A stretch of 64,000 nucleotides of DNA, taken from NCBI GenBank assembly GCA_020091685.1, contig CM034595.1, positions 42,277,351 through 42,341,350 of the forward strand, read 5' to 3'. Shown one piece after another: positions 11,687 through 24,005 of this stretch. Origin of the DNA: Lutjanus erythropterus (lineage: Eukaryota > Chordata > Actinopteri > Lutjaniformes > Lutjanidae). Both the position numbers and the translations under genes were made by a program. Below the pieces are notes generated by a model. It did not search any database, was not told where the DNA came from, and saw nothing but the letters and a program-made list of their open reading frames with translations. The first letter of the stretch is position 1; each line of letters opens with the position of its first letter.

Positions 11687-12604
11687 GAGCTGCAACAATT
11701 CATCTATTAATTGATTATTTGTCAACTATTAAATTAATCAACAATTATTTCCATAATTAATATTTTGAATTTTGAAATAATCAATCATTCTGAGCAGAGT
11801 TGTGATTTTAAAAAGTTATTCTGATGCAGTTACTATAAAGTTACCCATTAAAAAAGGCAGCCAGAACCTAATCCAAGTATCACAATATTAAAGTAATATA
11901 ACTTGATTACTTTCTGTTTTTACCCACAAACCATCCCAGCAGTGATCTGCTTCATGTCCTTCAGTCGAAAACATATTTCAGTAGTGATAGGCTGACAAGT
12001 TAGCTAACTAACTGGATTTCTGTGTCGCTAACGTTAGCGGTTGGTCTGTGTGGCTCATGTTAGCATTTTTTTCTGTGTGACAAGCAGCTGATCTGTGTAG
12101 CTAACGTTAGCGGTTGGTCTGTGTAACTAACGAAAAACAGCAAAAAAGAAAAGGCTGTCTGACTAAAGTAAGCGAAGTGAAGTAAAGCAGTGAAAATATT
12201 CTAAATATAGTATACACTTAAACTAAAAATACTTTTTTGTTGTTGTTGTAATGTGTGCACACTGTACAAGCTAATACATATCATTCTTTATTTAAATGCA
12301 TTTTAAAATTGTATTCCTGCTAATAATCCCAGTTTTTAATGTAATGGAGTACAGTATTGTAATTCATTATTTCCCAAGCCTGATTTTGAGCAGATTTTTT
12401 AACTAAATGTGAATGTTTTGTGGTTTCAAACTGAATATCTTTGGGTTGTGGACAAAACAAAACATTTGAAGATGTCATCTTGGGCTTTTGGAAACACGGC
12501 TCAACATTTTTTGACATAGCATGGACAAAACAACTCATCGATAAATTGCGAAAATATTCGACAGATTAATCAACAGTCAAAATAATCTTTAGCGCAGCCC
12601 TGAT
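11687..12604. mobile_element. hAT-like MITE with 8-bp target duplication
   Basis: The ends GAGCTGCAAC and, in reverse complement, ATCAGGGCTGC resemble the common teleost element starting TAGGGCTGCAAC. The segment is flanked by the exact 8-bp direct repeat GGACACTA (11679-11686 and 12605-12612). Both sides carry the TAATCGATTAAT-like subterminal sequence. The right half (12350-12600) contains the reverse complement of the internal motif seen at 36327-36596. The central part, including a 25-bp direct repeat, is not typical and may be a second insertion. Confidence 0.75.
12027..12124. repeat. 25-bp direct repeat containing a palindrome
   Basis: Positions 12027-12051 and 12100-12124 are identical. 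Each begins with the perfect 12-bp palindrome GCTAACGTTAGC. The copies are 73 bp apart within the hAT-like element. Confidence 0.85.
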
Positions 12605-12649
12605 GGACACTAATTAGTGAGAGGGAACAAAAGGAAATGGGAACAATGT

Positions 12650-12990
12650 TTTGCTTATATGGCAGAGCAGATAATACTACCTGGAACGGTCTCTTTGTCC
12701 CAACAGTCTTTAGTGAATATCCCCACAGCGGCCCATAAATAAAGATGCTTACAAATGTCTTCTGGGGATGTGTGGTTGGCGCACTTATTTATTCCAAGAG
12801 GCAATTGCATCTCTCCTGATACCTTCCTTACTGCCACGGGCGAAGTATGCAGGGATGTGTGCAGAGGTAAACAAGGACAGCTCAAAGTCTTTGCATATGT
12901 CCCACTTCTGTGTGCCCGGGTGAATCTGCTGTGAAGGTGAATCTTGGCGCTGCTACGTGTTCGGACTTTAAACCAAACAGCCACTCCACA
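12650..12990. promoter_or_regulatory. Candidate conserved non-coding block
   Basis: This segment is non-repetitive and compositionally balanced compared with its AT-rich surroundings. It contains an octamer-like site (ctttgcatatg) and lies 0.7 kb upstream of a znf385d coding exon. It is not matched elsewhere in the window. A 109-codon minus-strand frame crosses it without recognisable domains. Regulatory function is an inference from texture only. Confidence 0.2.
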
Positions 12991-13643
12991 AATTACACAT
13001 CACAAATTTCTCAATCACTGACATCCAGGTATTATTATTTTTATTAATAAAGAAATGGGCTCCACAGTCACACTGAATGGTCATTTCATTACCAACCTTT
13101 TATAGTTTGAATAGGCAGACAAATTTGAAATCTCAACAGCTATTCAGGGGTTGGAACCAAAGAAAAATGACTGAATATAATGGGCTGATTTTGCAGAACT
13201 CACTGCTTTTACAAGAAACAATTATTTGACATGAATGCCCCCTAAAGTACCTCATTGCTGCAGAACAATGGATTATTTTAAATTCTAAAATGCTGCATTT
13301 ACTAATATAAAGCCTTTTGGGGAAAATGAAAAACTGCTCTCAAAGTTATTCACTCTAGAGATTCAAAAAATAGAGCATTTAACTTACTTAGAAAACCAAT
13401 TACCTGGATGTTTTAATTGTTTTGTAAGAGTGGAACATTTGCTAAAACTGGCAAAAACACCATCACATGTTAACACTCTTTTCTGGACTGCAAGGCGTAT
13501 CAACTGTCCCCTGTTAATTATGTTTAGTCTGCTTCATTGACTCTGACTGTGTTCCTCTAGTTTTCATATTTCATTTCATCCTGGCTCTGAATTTCGCTGC
13601 TTTCCCAGCGTTAAATCGACCCTGTTATTTGTTCTCCTCACAG

Positions 13644-13812
13644 AGCCAGGCCTTGGCCCACTACAAGGGTACCAAACATGCCAAGAAGCTAAAAGCCCTG
13701 GATGCTCCGAAGAGTAAGCTCAAAGGCTCAGTGGTCACCAAGGAAACCGCCAACCAGGAGATCGCCAAGGGCATCAACACCTCGCAGGTCCCCAACGGCA
13801 CCGACAGGAAAG
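13644..13812 (+). CDS. znf385d: znf385d coding exon (first in window): finger His half
   Basis: The exon follows the acceptor gttctcctcacag and ends at aggaaag|gtttgt. It is 169 nt, entering in phase 0 and leaving one nucleotide for the next codon. It encodes the second half of a ZNF385/ZNF346-type finger, with the H-X5-H motif HYKGTKH followed by AKKLKAL, then a Lys- and polar-rich linker. The matching Cys pair must be in an upstream exon, which I could not find between the tetraspanin and this exon. In human ZNF385D, as I recall it, the finger preceding AAHYKGTKHAKKLKAL is built the same way. ZNF385 proteins are nuclear factors whose fingers resemble dsRNA-binding fingers. Paralogue choice (D rather than B) rests on HYKGTKHAKKLKAL and on the downstream exons. 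Confidence 0.85.
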
Positions 13813-14964
13813 GTTTGTGTTTCTGTGCCTGCTGCACATTCCCCGACACATGTTCTTTGTTGATTCCTTTATGCAGCTGCTGCTCTTCTGTGCAGAATGA
13901 ACGTTGGAGCCGACAAACGCACCTTTTTTGCCATTTTAGATTTGCTGCGCACAACATGCAATCACTCTGAGAGCTGGATGGACTCACTGTTGATTATATC
14001 AACCCTGTGTTGGCTGGTCAGCCCGCGTTGGCTGCTCTGCCAGGTGCTCGTATATTGAATTTGTGGAGTTTGGAGATCCCTGCAGGACACACAGGACAGG
14101 CAGACATAAGAGGGATGAAGTAGGGCCTCGGTTTGCTTCAAACAAAGTGCTTGTCGGATCATCAAGGCCGCGTTCAGACAGACAGCAGCACTGTATGAAT
14201 CAACATGGCTCCTTCATTCCTGTGAATGGGACCACCTTACCAGTGTGGTGGAGTGCCAATGTGGGCTCTGGCGTTATCTGTCTTGCAAGAAGTTGAACCT
14301 GGAACAGCGTCGTCTGGAAAGGCTCTATGTGTGCCAATCAAATAAATACAAGCACAGCACCCTGGTGAATTTGTAACATGTAAAGACGTATTTCTGCTGT
14401 TTACCTCATGATTGCCGGGACAACAGATAAAATGATTGACGCTAATAACTTTTCAGAGTCGTAAGATCTTGTCTCATAGTGTTATAATAATATTGAGCCC
14501 TCCAGTGCATTAAGTTGTTACTTCTTGATCATATTTCACTGTCTCATTGGTACCTGATGCTCCTCCATGGAGGACAAGGATTTGTTTTGACCAAACAAAG
14601 TTGGTGATTTTTTTTGAAGAGTGGACAGACTAACAAAGATAGCTTGTTGCTACCATGCTTGCCAGCCATCCCAATTTTCTGAGGAGGAAAATTTCTGACA
14701 AATTTTCACACCTCTTTCCACCTCCACACTGTACATTGTGTGTGACAAGTTGTGACCCACGTGTCCCATGACTCTAAAAGTCTGCTCTTTCACCAGTCAT
14801 CAAAAGAAGTTAAACCAAAAGTATTTAAATGTTGTTGAAGTGTATTTAGTATTTTGTTATTTTCATTCTTTAGAAGTAACCAGAATGCAGGAAACAAAGT
14901 CTCTGAAACTGAGACTCCCACTTTGGCTTCAAAATCCTCCCTATTTTTGAGGTCTTAAGGTTGG

Positions 14965-15066
14965 CAAGTATGTCCTACATGCTTGGAAGGGGAAGGTGAG
15001 ATGAGTTGGTTGCAATCTGCAAGCTCACCGCTAGATGCCGCTAAATCCTGCACACTAGCCCTTTAA
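14965..15066 (+). mobile_element. MITE fragment, family of 24006 and 43706
   Basis: The block contains tacatgcttggaagggg, ttggttgcaatctgcaagctcacc and ctagatgccgctaaatcctgcacac, in the same order as the end of the copy at 43706-43982. Only this end is present. The family is common in teleost introns. Confidence 0.7.
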
Positions 15067-15098
15067 ACCCCCTTTCTCACAGCAATATAGGGGGATTT

Positions 15099-15392
15099 AA
15101 AGGTGAAATTTTGCACTTTTCATGTGGATATCCAGTCATTGTAAACAACTGAAGCAATAAATTAAGGACTAATGAAGCTGCCTTCTCCTGCTCATGGAGC
15201 CATGCCAGTGCCTACATGTACCAGGATGCAATATATGCGAGCTTCTGACGCCTTCGCCTGTGTTGCAGTGTAACACCACCCTGGCCTGTAGCTTTGTGCT
15301 TTATTGGCCCAAATATGAGCCCATTTCCAATCCGGCCCCTACACACTCCCACTCCGTGATGGAGTGTATCTCTATGTGGAGGGTGTCTTAAA
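15099..15392 (+). repeat. Dispersed repeat, inverted partner of 16018-16145
   Basis: Landmarks tgcacttttcatgtgg, tccaatccggcccctacac, actcccactc and tgtggagggt recur in the same order in the reverse complement of 16018-16145. This copy carries about 160 bp more in the middle. The pair could be the two arms of one foldback element or two copies in opposite orientation. Confidence 0.65.
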
Positions 15393-16017
15393 TAAGGGGA
15401 AGATTATCAGTATGCGTCCAAGCTTTGGGATGACCTTGTCTTCATCAGAAATAGGAACATTTGTCATGATGGACTGACAAAGATGTAGGTGTGTGGGTAA
15501 TGACATATCACATGCATTCATGACATAAAAACTAAAATTATTATTAATTAATGAAATTATTAATAGAATTAATAAAAAAAACTTGCTCCCACGTTTCTTT
15601 GGCCACATTTCTTTGTTTGCCATTCATAATTTGATTAGGTTCTCTTTTTATTGTCCCTGAAATTGCATAGCACAGGGAATAATAATCAAATCTGTTTTTT
15701 ATTTTTTTTATTTCTTCAGAACAATAAATAAATACCATTTTATCTGGTAGGCCGGACATGTTCATTCAAAATGTAATTCTGTTGTGCACATGAAAATAGT
15801 CTATCAAATGTCTGTTTTAGATAAGGCAGTTATATATATTATATATGCTTTGGAAATAACCATACAGAGCAAATGTTTGTAGGTATGTGGCGTTTCCTCC
15901 ATCCTGGATGCAGAAGAGGTGCTGCACTCAAGAGGAGAGTGCTTTGTGAGCCTGCATCGATGCAGACTCGTTGTCTTTATAATCCACTCCTCCTTAAAGC
16001 TAATTGATTTGGAATGA

Positions 16018-16145
16018 CACTTAATGTGGCAGACCCTCCACACAAACACACAAACAGAGTGGGAGTGGGTGTAGGGGCTGGATTGAAATCGGGCCACAGC
16101 GTTAGGTAACTGGAACCCACATGAAAAGTGCAGGATTTTCCCTTT
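16018..16145 (-). repeat. Dispersed repeat, inverted partner of 15099-15392
   Basis: In reverse complement it reads tgcacttttcatgtggg...tcaatccagcccctacacc...actcccactc...tgtggagggt, matching 15099-15392 with an internal deletion. The intervening 15393-16017 is AT-rich and unrecognised. Confidence 0.65.
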
Positions 16146-17214
16146 AACTTTCACAAAGAAGAACATTTTCCCAACACTTGTAGTACAAAGAACGACTTTA
16201 CTGTGACACATTGATTGTGGCCTTCATCGGCGTCATCATACAATGAATTATGATGGACAAGGCCGCAATCCTGAAACTCCTTCTCACAATAAAGTCACCT
16301 TGGAAGAACTACTCTGGATTTAGAAAGAGGTTTCATTTTTTTCTCAAGCCCTCACTTTTTTTCTTCATGTCACTGCTACGTTTTGTTTGTAAAAAAGAGT
16401 GCAACATCATGAATGGCTTTGAGGAGAGACTGCAAATGTGCACCTCTATCGCAGTTCCTGCATTTCATTGAAAAGACAGGCAAAAAGGACAGAGTTCTTG
16501 GAGAGAGATCAGGGAGATGCAGCCAGGAGGAGTCTTGTACAGTATCATGGTAAGATACTACTGATTAAAACCCAACATTTCCTGATTTTTCCCACTTTAT
16601 AAATCTGGTGGCTTTTATTGTGAAGACTTTATAGCAAGTAAAATATCAAACCCAGTCAAACGGAGTCAAACCAAACAGGATGCATGTATGAAAAAGGAGC
16701 AAAAGAGTCGGAGAAGTTACCAACAGAGGGATTGACTCAGGAATGAATGCTGATTGTACTGTTTCCCATTTAAGGCAAAAGTCAGATGTTAGTGGGTTTT
16801 TTTTTGTCCAGTGTAAAAGGAGCTTGTGTTGGCATGCTTTTCATTCTACAGGTATAAACACTGTTAACTGCAGATGTAGTTGGAAGACATGTTGTATGAA
16901 CTAATTCAGCTCATACTACTTTCTTATGTAGCAACTTACACAGCCATGTGCTCTGGACCTCATGCCTCCTATTCCGAATTTGTACTTTGTCTCTTATCTC
17001 ATTTTTAATTACATTTTTTCTGGTGCACATTGTTGTGTGCTGAGTAACTTAGCATTCATCACGTTGCAGCCAGGTGGCTGCTTAAATCCGGTTATCTCAG
17101 CCAGGTGTCTGCTGAAAGAGGTTCTTATTCTCGGTGGAACTTGGTGCTTTAAAACATGTTGAAAAAGTAAACAAAAACTAACTGCAACTTCCAGCAACTG
17201 ACAGGAACCAGATG

Positions 17215-17640
17215 CAAATTATTTTAAACGATTTTATCTGCTGTGTTTCACGTTGGTTCTGCGGAGGATAACGTCTTTGGCGACTGAAAAGCCCCGCTGT
17301 GGCGCCCTGCCCTCTCTGTCTCCTCCACTGTAATATTCTTTAAGCTGCCTGTTATTATGTCATGAAATTGGCCCAATGAAAGTCTTCCCCTTTAACTGTA
17401 ACAATAGAAGTTTTTTAAAGGAATTGGAAACACATTGAGCCGCTGCGCTCTGGGATTAATTTTGCCCCTGCCCGTGTCTTCTTCCAACGTTCCACAAGTA
17501 TTTAAATTAGGAGCACATTTCTGGAGGTCATCGTGTACCGTGACCTATTTGTTGAGGCTGACCTATTCACGCTTGAAATTTAAAGGTAGCTTGAGGTGAG
17601 AACACAACCATTTAACGGCTGAGATCCCCAGTCAGGTATT
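17215..17640. promoter_or_regulatory. Candidate conserved non-coding block
   Basis: A non-repetitive, compositionally complex segment containing attggcccaatgaaag, aacaatag (SOX-like) and gggattaattttgcccc. It has no long open frame and no copy elsewhere in the window. Texture suggests an enhancer-like element, but this is inference without alignment. Confidence 0.2.
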
Positions 17641-18099
17641 CATATCATGTCTGAGAGGGAATGTTCAGGTTTTGGCTCATAAATGCTCCAAATATTAATA
17701 ATGTTTTGCTGTTGAGTTGTGAGAAAACAGCATTAACAAGTACTTAATTCTATATTTTTAACCTCACACAGGCCATATGCTAGTCTTTATGTTATTTTAA
17801 GAGCTTTACACCTGGCAGCAGTCTGTCTCGCATCCCACAGAGCTCCTACAAATACAAATGTCAAACCATTAAGTGGAGCAATTTGCACTCAAGCAACCCG
17901 TGAGCTAATCCACGCTGCAGTTTGTCGACATTTACCGTCAGAGAGCTTTCGGGTGACGTACGTAATGCACCCTCCTGCTGCCGTCTAGGAGGTGTCAATG
18001 GTGTTTTTTTTAAATCGTAGATGTGTTTCTAGGAGTGTAAAAACAAAGTTACAACTTCGCCACTTCAAAAATGATGTCAAAGTATGTGGTATATAGGTT

Positions 18100-18670
18100 G
18101 TACTGTAGTTTACAGTTCACTAACAGGACGTAACAAGCTGTACTACTCAGATTAGATACATAACTAATAATTAAAAAGAAAAACAGAAACAATATGTTCT
18201 TTACAGAGATCCCTTACCCTTATTAGACCTTTTAGAGGGTCATTAGAGATATATTACAACAGAACTGCACTGTAAACTAAAGTGAAATTACTTACCTGCT
18301 ACTTGACACACATCCTTAGAAAAAATATTCCTCTACTTCTTTAATTTTGGACTTTATTTGGTAAATCTGGCTCACATATTTTTTTAAAGGAGCAAGTTGC
18401 AGATTTTGCTTTAGTTTACAGTACAGTTCTTTTGTAATGTGCTCCAAATTACCTTTTAATAACAGCTAATAAGGGTCTAAAACAGGGAAATAATACACTT
18501 CAGTTTACAGTACAGTTCTGTTGTAATGTGTCCCTAATTATACTTTAATAAAGTCTAACAAGGCTCTAATAAAGGGTCTAATACTGTCTAATAAAGAACA
18601 TTTTATTTCGTCTAATTTGATTCAAAGTACGGTTTGTTACGTCTAATAAGTGTACTGTAAAATAAAGTGC
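18100..18670. mobile_element. Foldback MITE with iterated internal repeats
   Basis: The left end (tttacagttcactaac, aggacgtaacaagctgtac) matches the reverse complement of the right end (tttacagtacacttatt, agacgtaacaaaccgtac). Inside are two direct copies of a roughly 75-bp unit (18410-18485, 18498-18575; landmark cagtttacagtacagttct) and a third copy inverted at 18225-18282. No transposase. Superfamily not assigned. Confidence 0.65.
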
Positions 18671-20253
18671 AACTCATATTTATATACTGTTAAAATACTG
18701 TGCATCAATATCTATAGATGAAGAAATATTTTTATCTTGGACAGAAGCTAACTTTTAATGTGCCGGCTTTGTGTTCACTCTCTCTGTTGCAGCTGCTGAG
18801 CCTGTAATTGTCTTTTTTAAATTCACTATTTACTCTTCTTGACTCATCTCTTTGCAGCTACATAAAGGTTGTGAACTGTGGGGCGTTCATGTGCCGTGGG
18901 AACCTTGAAACATTCAAGAATCAGTAATTAAGTAGCCACATTTTCAATGAAAGCGGCCCCACAGTATCCTTTTTTTTATGATGATCATGTTGGCAAATTA
19001 ATTAATGCTTTGCAAATGCAGCCCAGTTTTTCTTGCAACTTGTTTAAGGTCAACTCTTACATCTGAACCACACATTAAATAATCTGCTAGAAGATAATAC
19101 TGACTAAATTAATTATCTTGCTTCAGAGGGTATCGAACAAAAACAGACAAAGTATGGAGGCCCAGAAGTGTTCAATATTTAAACATAATGAAATCAGATT
19201 AATAAATACAGACAGGGTATATACGCTCTGGGAAAATTAAGATACCAATGCAAATTATCTGTTTCTCTGTTTTTACATGAGTAAAATAATAAAATATAAA
19301 TATAAAATAAAATGTTTTATTCTGCAAACTAATGACAACATTTCTTCCAGTTCCGGACACAGAATTCATCAGACTCTAAAATGGAAAGGCTGCCGTACAT
19401 GTACAGATGCTGATTTGAGAAAAAAAATTGGAGTGGCCTCTTAATTTTTTCCAGATACAATAGTTAAATAATTAAATAATCAAATGAATGTTTATAATTC
19501 AGGTCATGATCATGAAACGTTATTTCATCCAGCTTCGTTTCAGTTTTTTTTTTCTGGCCAGTTCTGCCTGACTGATTTTATTCCACAACACAATTTTCCA
19601 TTTATTTTATAATCTCACTTGTCATCACGAAGTCTCAGTCAGTCAAGACAAAAAGCAGAGCCAGTTTTGTGATTGGCTGCACGCTCATTCAGACGAAAAA
19701 CAACAGCAAAATAAAACGGTCATTGGAAAAGATTTACGCTATAAAATAAAAACAGACTTTAAAAGAAGACATTTGAAAATTAAAAACTGCTGGAATTGAT
19801 AACATTCTGCTCTGAAAAATGCAACATGAAATAATGTGGCATAATAATGAACTGGGCTTTAAAACAATTTCACAATTTCATGGTCAGATTATATTTTGTC
19901 TTTAGAAAATTAGCATGATTTTTCCTTTCATAATGTCTTATTTATTAATTGAATTTTGAACATGCTGAGTTGACTCAGACAGACACTGGAGTGATCAGTT
20001 AGCTGAGCAGAATTCAACCAAACTAAGATTCTAACTGTGGTTTAAAATGAGAAAACTTCTGTTTTCTTCTTTTTTTCTATTTTTTCCCTAAAGATCATAA
20101 ACAGTGTCTTTTCTTTCTTGGTTCGACCTCCATGTTGACGCCACACTTACAAAGAACAAGTTCATTTCAGTTACCATGTTTGAAGTTGGAACAACTTATC
20201 GATTAAGTAAATACAACTATTTTTAAGTGAATTTAAGTAGTGGATATCGAGAG

Positions 20254-20785
20254 CAATGGTGGAAAGAGTACTGAAAACCTATACCCAAGTACAAGTACTG
20301 TTACATTACTAAATTATTACTCTATCACTCTGTCTGTAAAAGTACTGGTGTTAGAAAAATACTAAGTATTCTTCTAAAAAAGCAGAAGCAGCAAATTTTA
20401 CTTTTTAATCATTGATATTTAATGCATTATCAATAGCAATCAAAGTTTCTGTTTCTTCAAATCTTCAGTCTAAATTACTCCCAACTAGGATTGCAAATTT
20501 TGCACATTTTCCTTATCTGATGGTGAAGATTCTAACAAGTGATTAATCATTAATAATTAATAAGATGCAAAATGGATATTCTTTCATTTTTCTTCTTATT
20601 TTCACAGTTTTTCATATTTTAAGTTTCCTTATTGGACAAATGGCTCTGCCAGATATAACAGAGTCAAATAAAGCACAATTAATACAATTTCTAGACTATT
20701 GATTAATTAACAATTTTTATATTTTTAATCAATGAAATTCTTAACAGCAGTTAATTGATTAATGATTAATCATTAACATCCCTTC
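20254..20785 (-). mobile_element. hAT-like MITE, degraded copy
   Basis: In reverse orientation this block matches 24280-24997. Shared landmarks include attaatcattaatcaat, gttaagaattt, caaataagg-like text around aataaggaaa, and a terminus caatggtggaaagagtact that corresponds to the right end of the other copy. The far end is eroded and no target duplication is visible. Confidence 0.7.
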
Positions 20786-23700
20786 TCCTACCACCTGTGC
20801 TGTTGTGGTCAGTGGTCATGGTCTCCACTGTGCATGCTTTTTTTTTCATCTTTTCATTGGTCTGTTATGTAGAAATAAATATGTAGATGAAAGGTTTGGA
20901 TATTAATTCAAATCGTACTGGGAGCTCAATTATGATTTTAAAAGTAAATAAGGAGTAATGGATATTCCTAGCCCCTGATGGAAAGCGTAACCTAAAGGTA
21001 TAATATGCAACATTAAAAAAAACAAAAAAAACAACAACGTATAGACTTAAATAACTCACATAATACCTTTCAGTCATCACTTATGACCCACTCAGAGTGT
21101 GTGGTGGTTTCTGCAGAGACCCGCCACCCTCTGCCTGTATTTCTCATTATTTTGTTGCGCTCATGACGCTTTGTCAACCCAAATTATGTTATATGATATT
21201 TGATGTCCTGGGAATGAGACGCAGCAATAAACTATCTCTCTGGTGCTTTTACCAACCGCTTGGACAAATTCTACTGATTCTGTAGGTATATTTAATTACC
21301 TTTTCCTAGATTTTTTAAAGTTATATAAACCTGTCCGAGTGGGATGTGTAGTCTAAGGAAAGTGGGTGTTAAAGTGCAGATGTTTAGCTTTAATTTGTTT
21401 AATTTTGGTGTTTGCATCCATATCGTGTAAATATTTGTAGCCTTTTTTATACACAGTCCCTCCAAATACTCATTTATAACCAGAGGAAACAATAAAGATG
21501 GATTCAGATGTTGACCTCCTCCCACTACCTGCACTGACGTACCCATCTGTAATGGGCTCTACACAGCCCTGACATTAAACATACAAAACATACAAAATTG
21601 TAAACACATTTTACACATGCAGGCACCTTAGAGACCTTCAACAACGAGCCGTCGTAACCAAACAGACAAATGGCTATTAATCATTTTAGTGCCTTTAAAA
21701 AAAAAAAACACCAGCACATTTCTACAGCATCTCTCTATCATATCTACAGTGTGCGGGGGCGGCGGTTTGTCACAAGTGGCACTGGTAATGAATATTAATG
21801 TGCTCAGATGTCAGAAGAATTAATTGTCGAGGCGGGTAAATGCTGCATTATCTGCAAGGCTGAAGTATTTGACGGTATATCAGTGGCAGCAAACTCTCTC
21901 TAATGAAAAGCTGAGTTCAGGGAAGAGTAATGGCCATAGTGAGAGGAGGCAGAAACAACAGGGAGGCAGAGCTCTGTTTACTTTTACAGAATGGGCTTTC
22001 AATGGGTTTGTTTTGCTCTAAAATTACCAGAGAAAAACATATTTGTTCAGTAATAATTTCATCCCAAAGCACAACAATACAAACACAACCGATGCCGTAA
22101 ACAATGTGAGGTAGTTGCTTATTTTGTTTCAGAAATACACCTGATTTTTTTATGATTTAAAAGTGATGAGAGGCCTAATTACTTCATTAGGAGTGAGTCG
22201 GACAAATCTGCAAGCTCATGTTTCGTTTGGCTGTTACCCCCTCCTGTTCAGACAGATTTCCATCCGTCCCAGATCTCGTCAGGCTGATTGCAATCGTTGA
22301 AATAATATAAGGCGGGTCGGATACAGTGATTGTACAGAGGAGCACGACCTCATTGGCCGCTGAGGCATTTTCGTAAACAACCAAGATGACAGCCGCTGAT
22401 GTGGAGCCGAATTCTGTTGAATCCACCAGAATTAAATTTTTTTTCCAAAAGAACAACAAACAGCTGCACTTAAAGCTTATGTTGATAAAAAATGTGTTTT
22501 GCCATTCTACCAATTTGGTAAGTTTAATTTACCAGTTACACCTCAATGCTCTGATTGGTTGCAGGTCCATCCAATTTCATCCAGAGGCATTTTGGTCTGC
22601 ATTGATAACGCTCTTTGGAAATTGAAAATTGAATGGAGAGATTCTACACTAATTTCAATCTGTGAATTGGTATGGCGCTGCCAGACCAGGAAAACACATA
22701 AAAACGGTTTTCCCTGCGACCTTAAAAATGTCCCTCAACTAAAGTAAAGTCATTAATTCAGGGTTTGAAAATTTTCACTGAACTTGAGAAAACAAATTCA
22801 AGTAAGTTTACTGAACTTTAAGATATTAAGTTCAGTTCAGCGGCTGTTCAGTTGCACTGACTTGTGACACTGTCAGATTTGTTTTCCATCGTATTATTTC
22901 ATTTTTAAGAGACAGTTCTCCCGTTGCAACGGAGACCTTGGGGCCACTTTGTAATAGACTTTGCACACAGACAATATGTCTTGTCACTCAGTGACCTTGT
23001 TAAATTAGAGGTGTGAGGGTGCAGGTGAACTTGATACTAACCTTCATCACAGTTTTTATTACCAGAGAAAACAACAGTGAGTCAGCTCAGCAACATACAA
23101 CAAGTTTCCATCATGTCTGTTTCCTTCAAACTACAAAAAAAGAGAGAGTTGTTGTCTGGAGTGTCTGGAGAGTTTTAACTCTCAAACAGTGATTGCATGC
23201 TGGGAAGTCTGCTATTATGCCTGATATCTTTCTTTCGAAACAAGCAGAACCAAAAATATCATCTTTTTTATTACATGCATTCTTCTTGTCAAAACATGGT
23301 GCCAAATTACCCACAATACAACATGTTTATAATATAAATAAGATGATTGGTAAAAAGAAGCTGACGTTATGCAGATTGAACCGGTGGAGTGGTTTAGATG
23401 CTTTGCTGGTTGTTGATTCTTTGTGCTGTTTTTCTTTATTTTGGCACTTGACTTTTGAGAGTCAGATCATTCAGACAATCACAGGAAAATGTCTGAGCTG
23501 TTGTTGACCAGGAAATCCCATTTTTAAGTCAGGCGCTAAATAAAACATAGGTTATTATATATGTGAGGAGTTTGTGACCGTTGAAGGTTATTTGCTCGCT
23601 GTGACCTCTCAACATCTTGGTAAACGAGGGCGCTCCCTCAGTGACTCATCACGATCAAACAAAGGTTGAATGAACTGAAAAAAAAAAACCTGACTCCCGA

Positions 23701-24005
23701 CAGTTTGGTTGCAGATTAGGATGAGTTATGCTGTTTGCAGATAATGCAGCCTTGAGTCACAAATCTCAAGCAGAGACAAGAAGCGGCGGCAATTTATCAA
23801 AGGTCTCTCTGGAGCCACAAAAGGCTTTAGGTACATATTTTTGAACATTTCTAAGACCTGTAAACAGACATTGATGTGTCAGATTGGTGGAGCTCCCCTT
23901 GAATTTAACGAGTTTCAGCAGCACATTCATTCAGGTCAAGTCAAAAGGCTTTAGGTTAGATGAACTTGAAAAATGAAAAATATAAATAACATATAGATTA
24001 TAAGT

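Noticed and set aside
13661..13987. Antisense and read-through frames around the first znf385d exon
   Set aside because: The exon has consensus splice sites and its read-through loses homology at the donor.
15804..16211. 135-codon minus-strand frame
   Set aside because: Runs through an inverted dispersed repeat.
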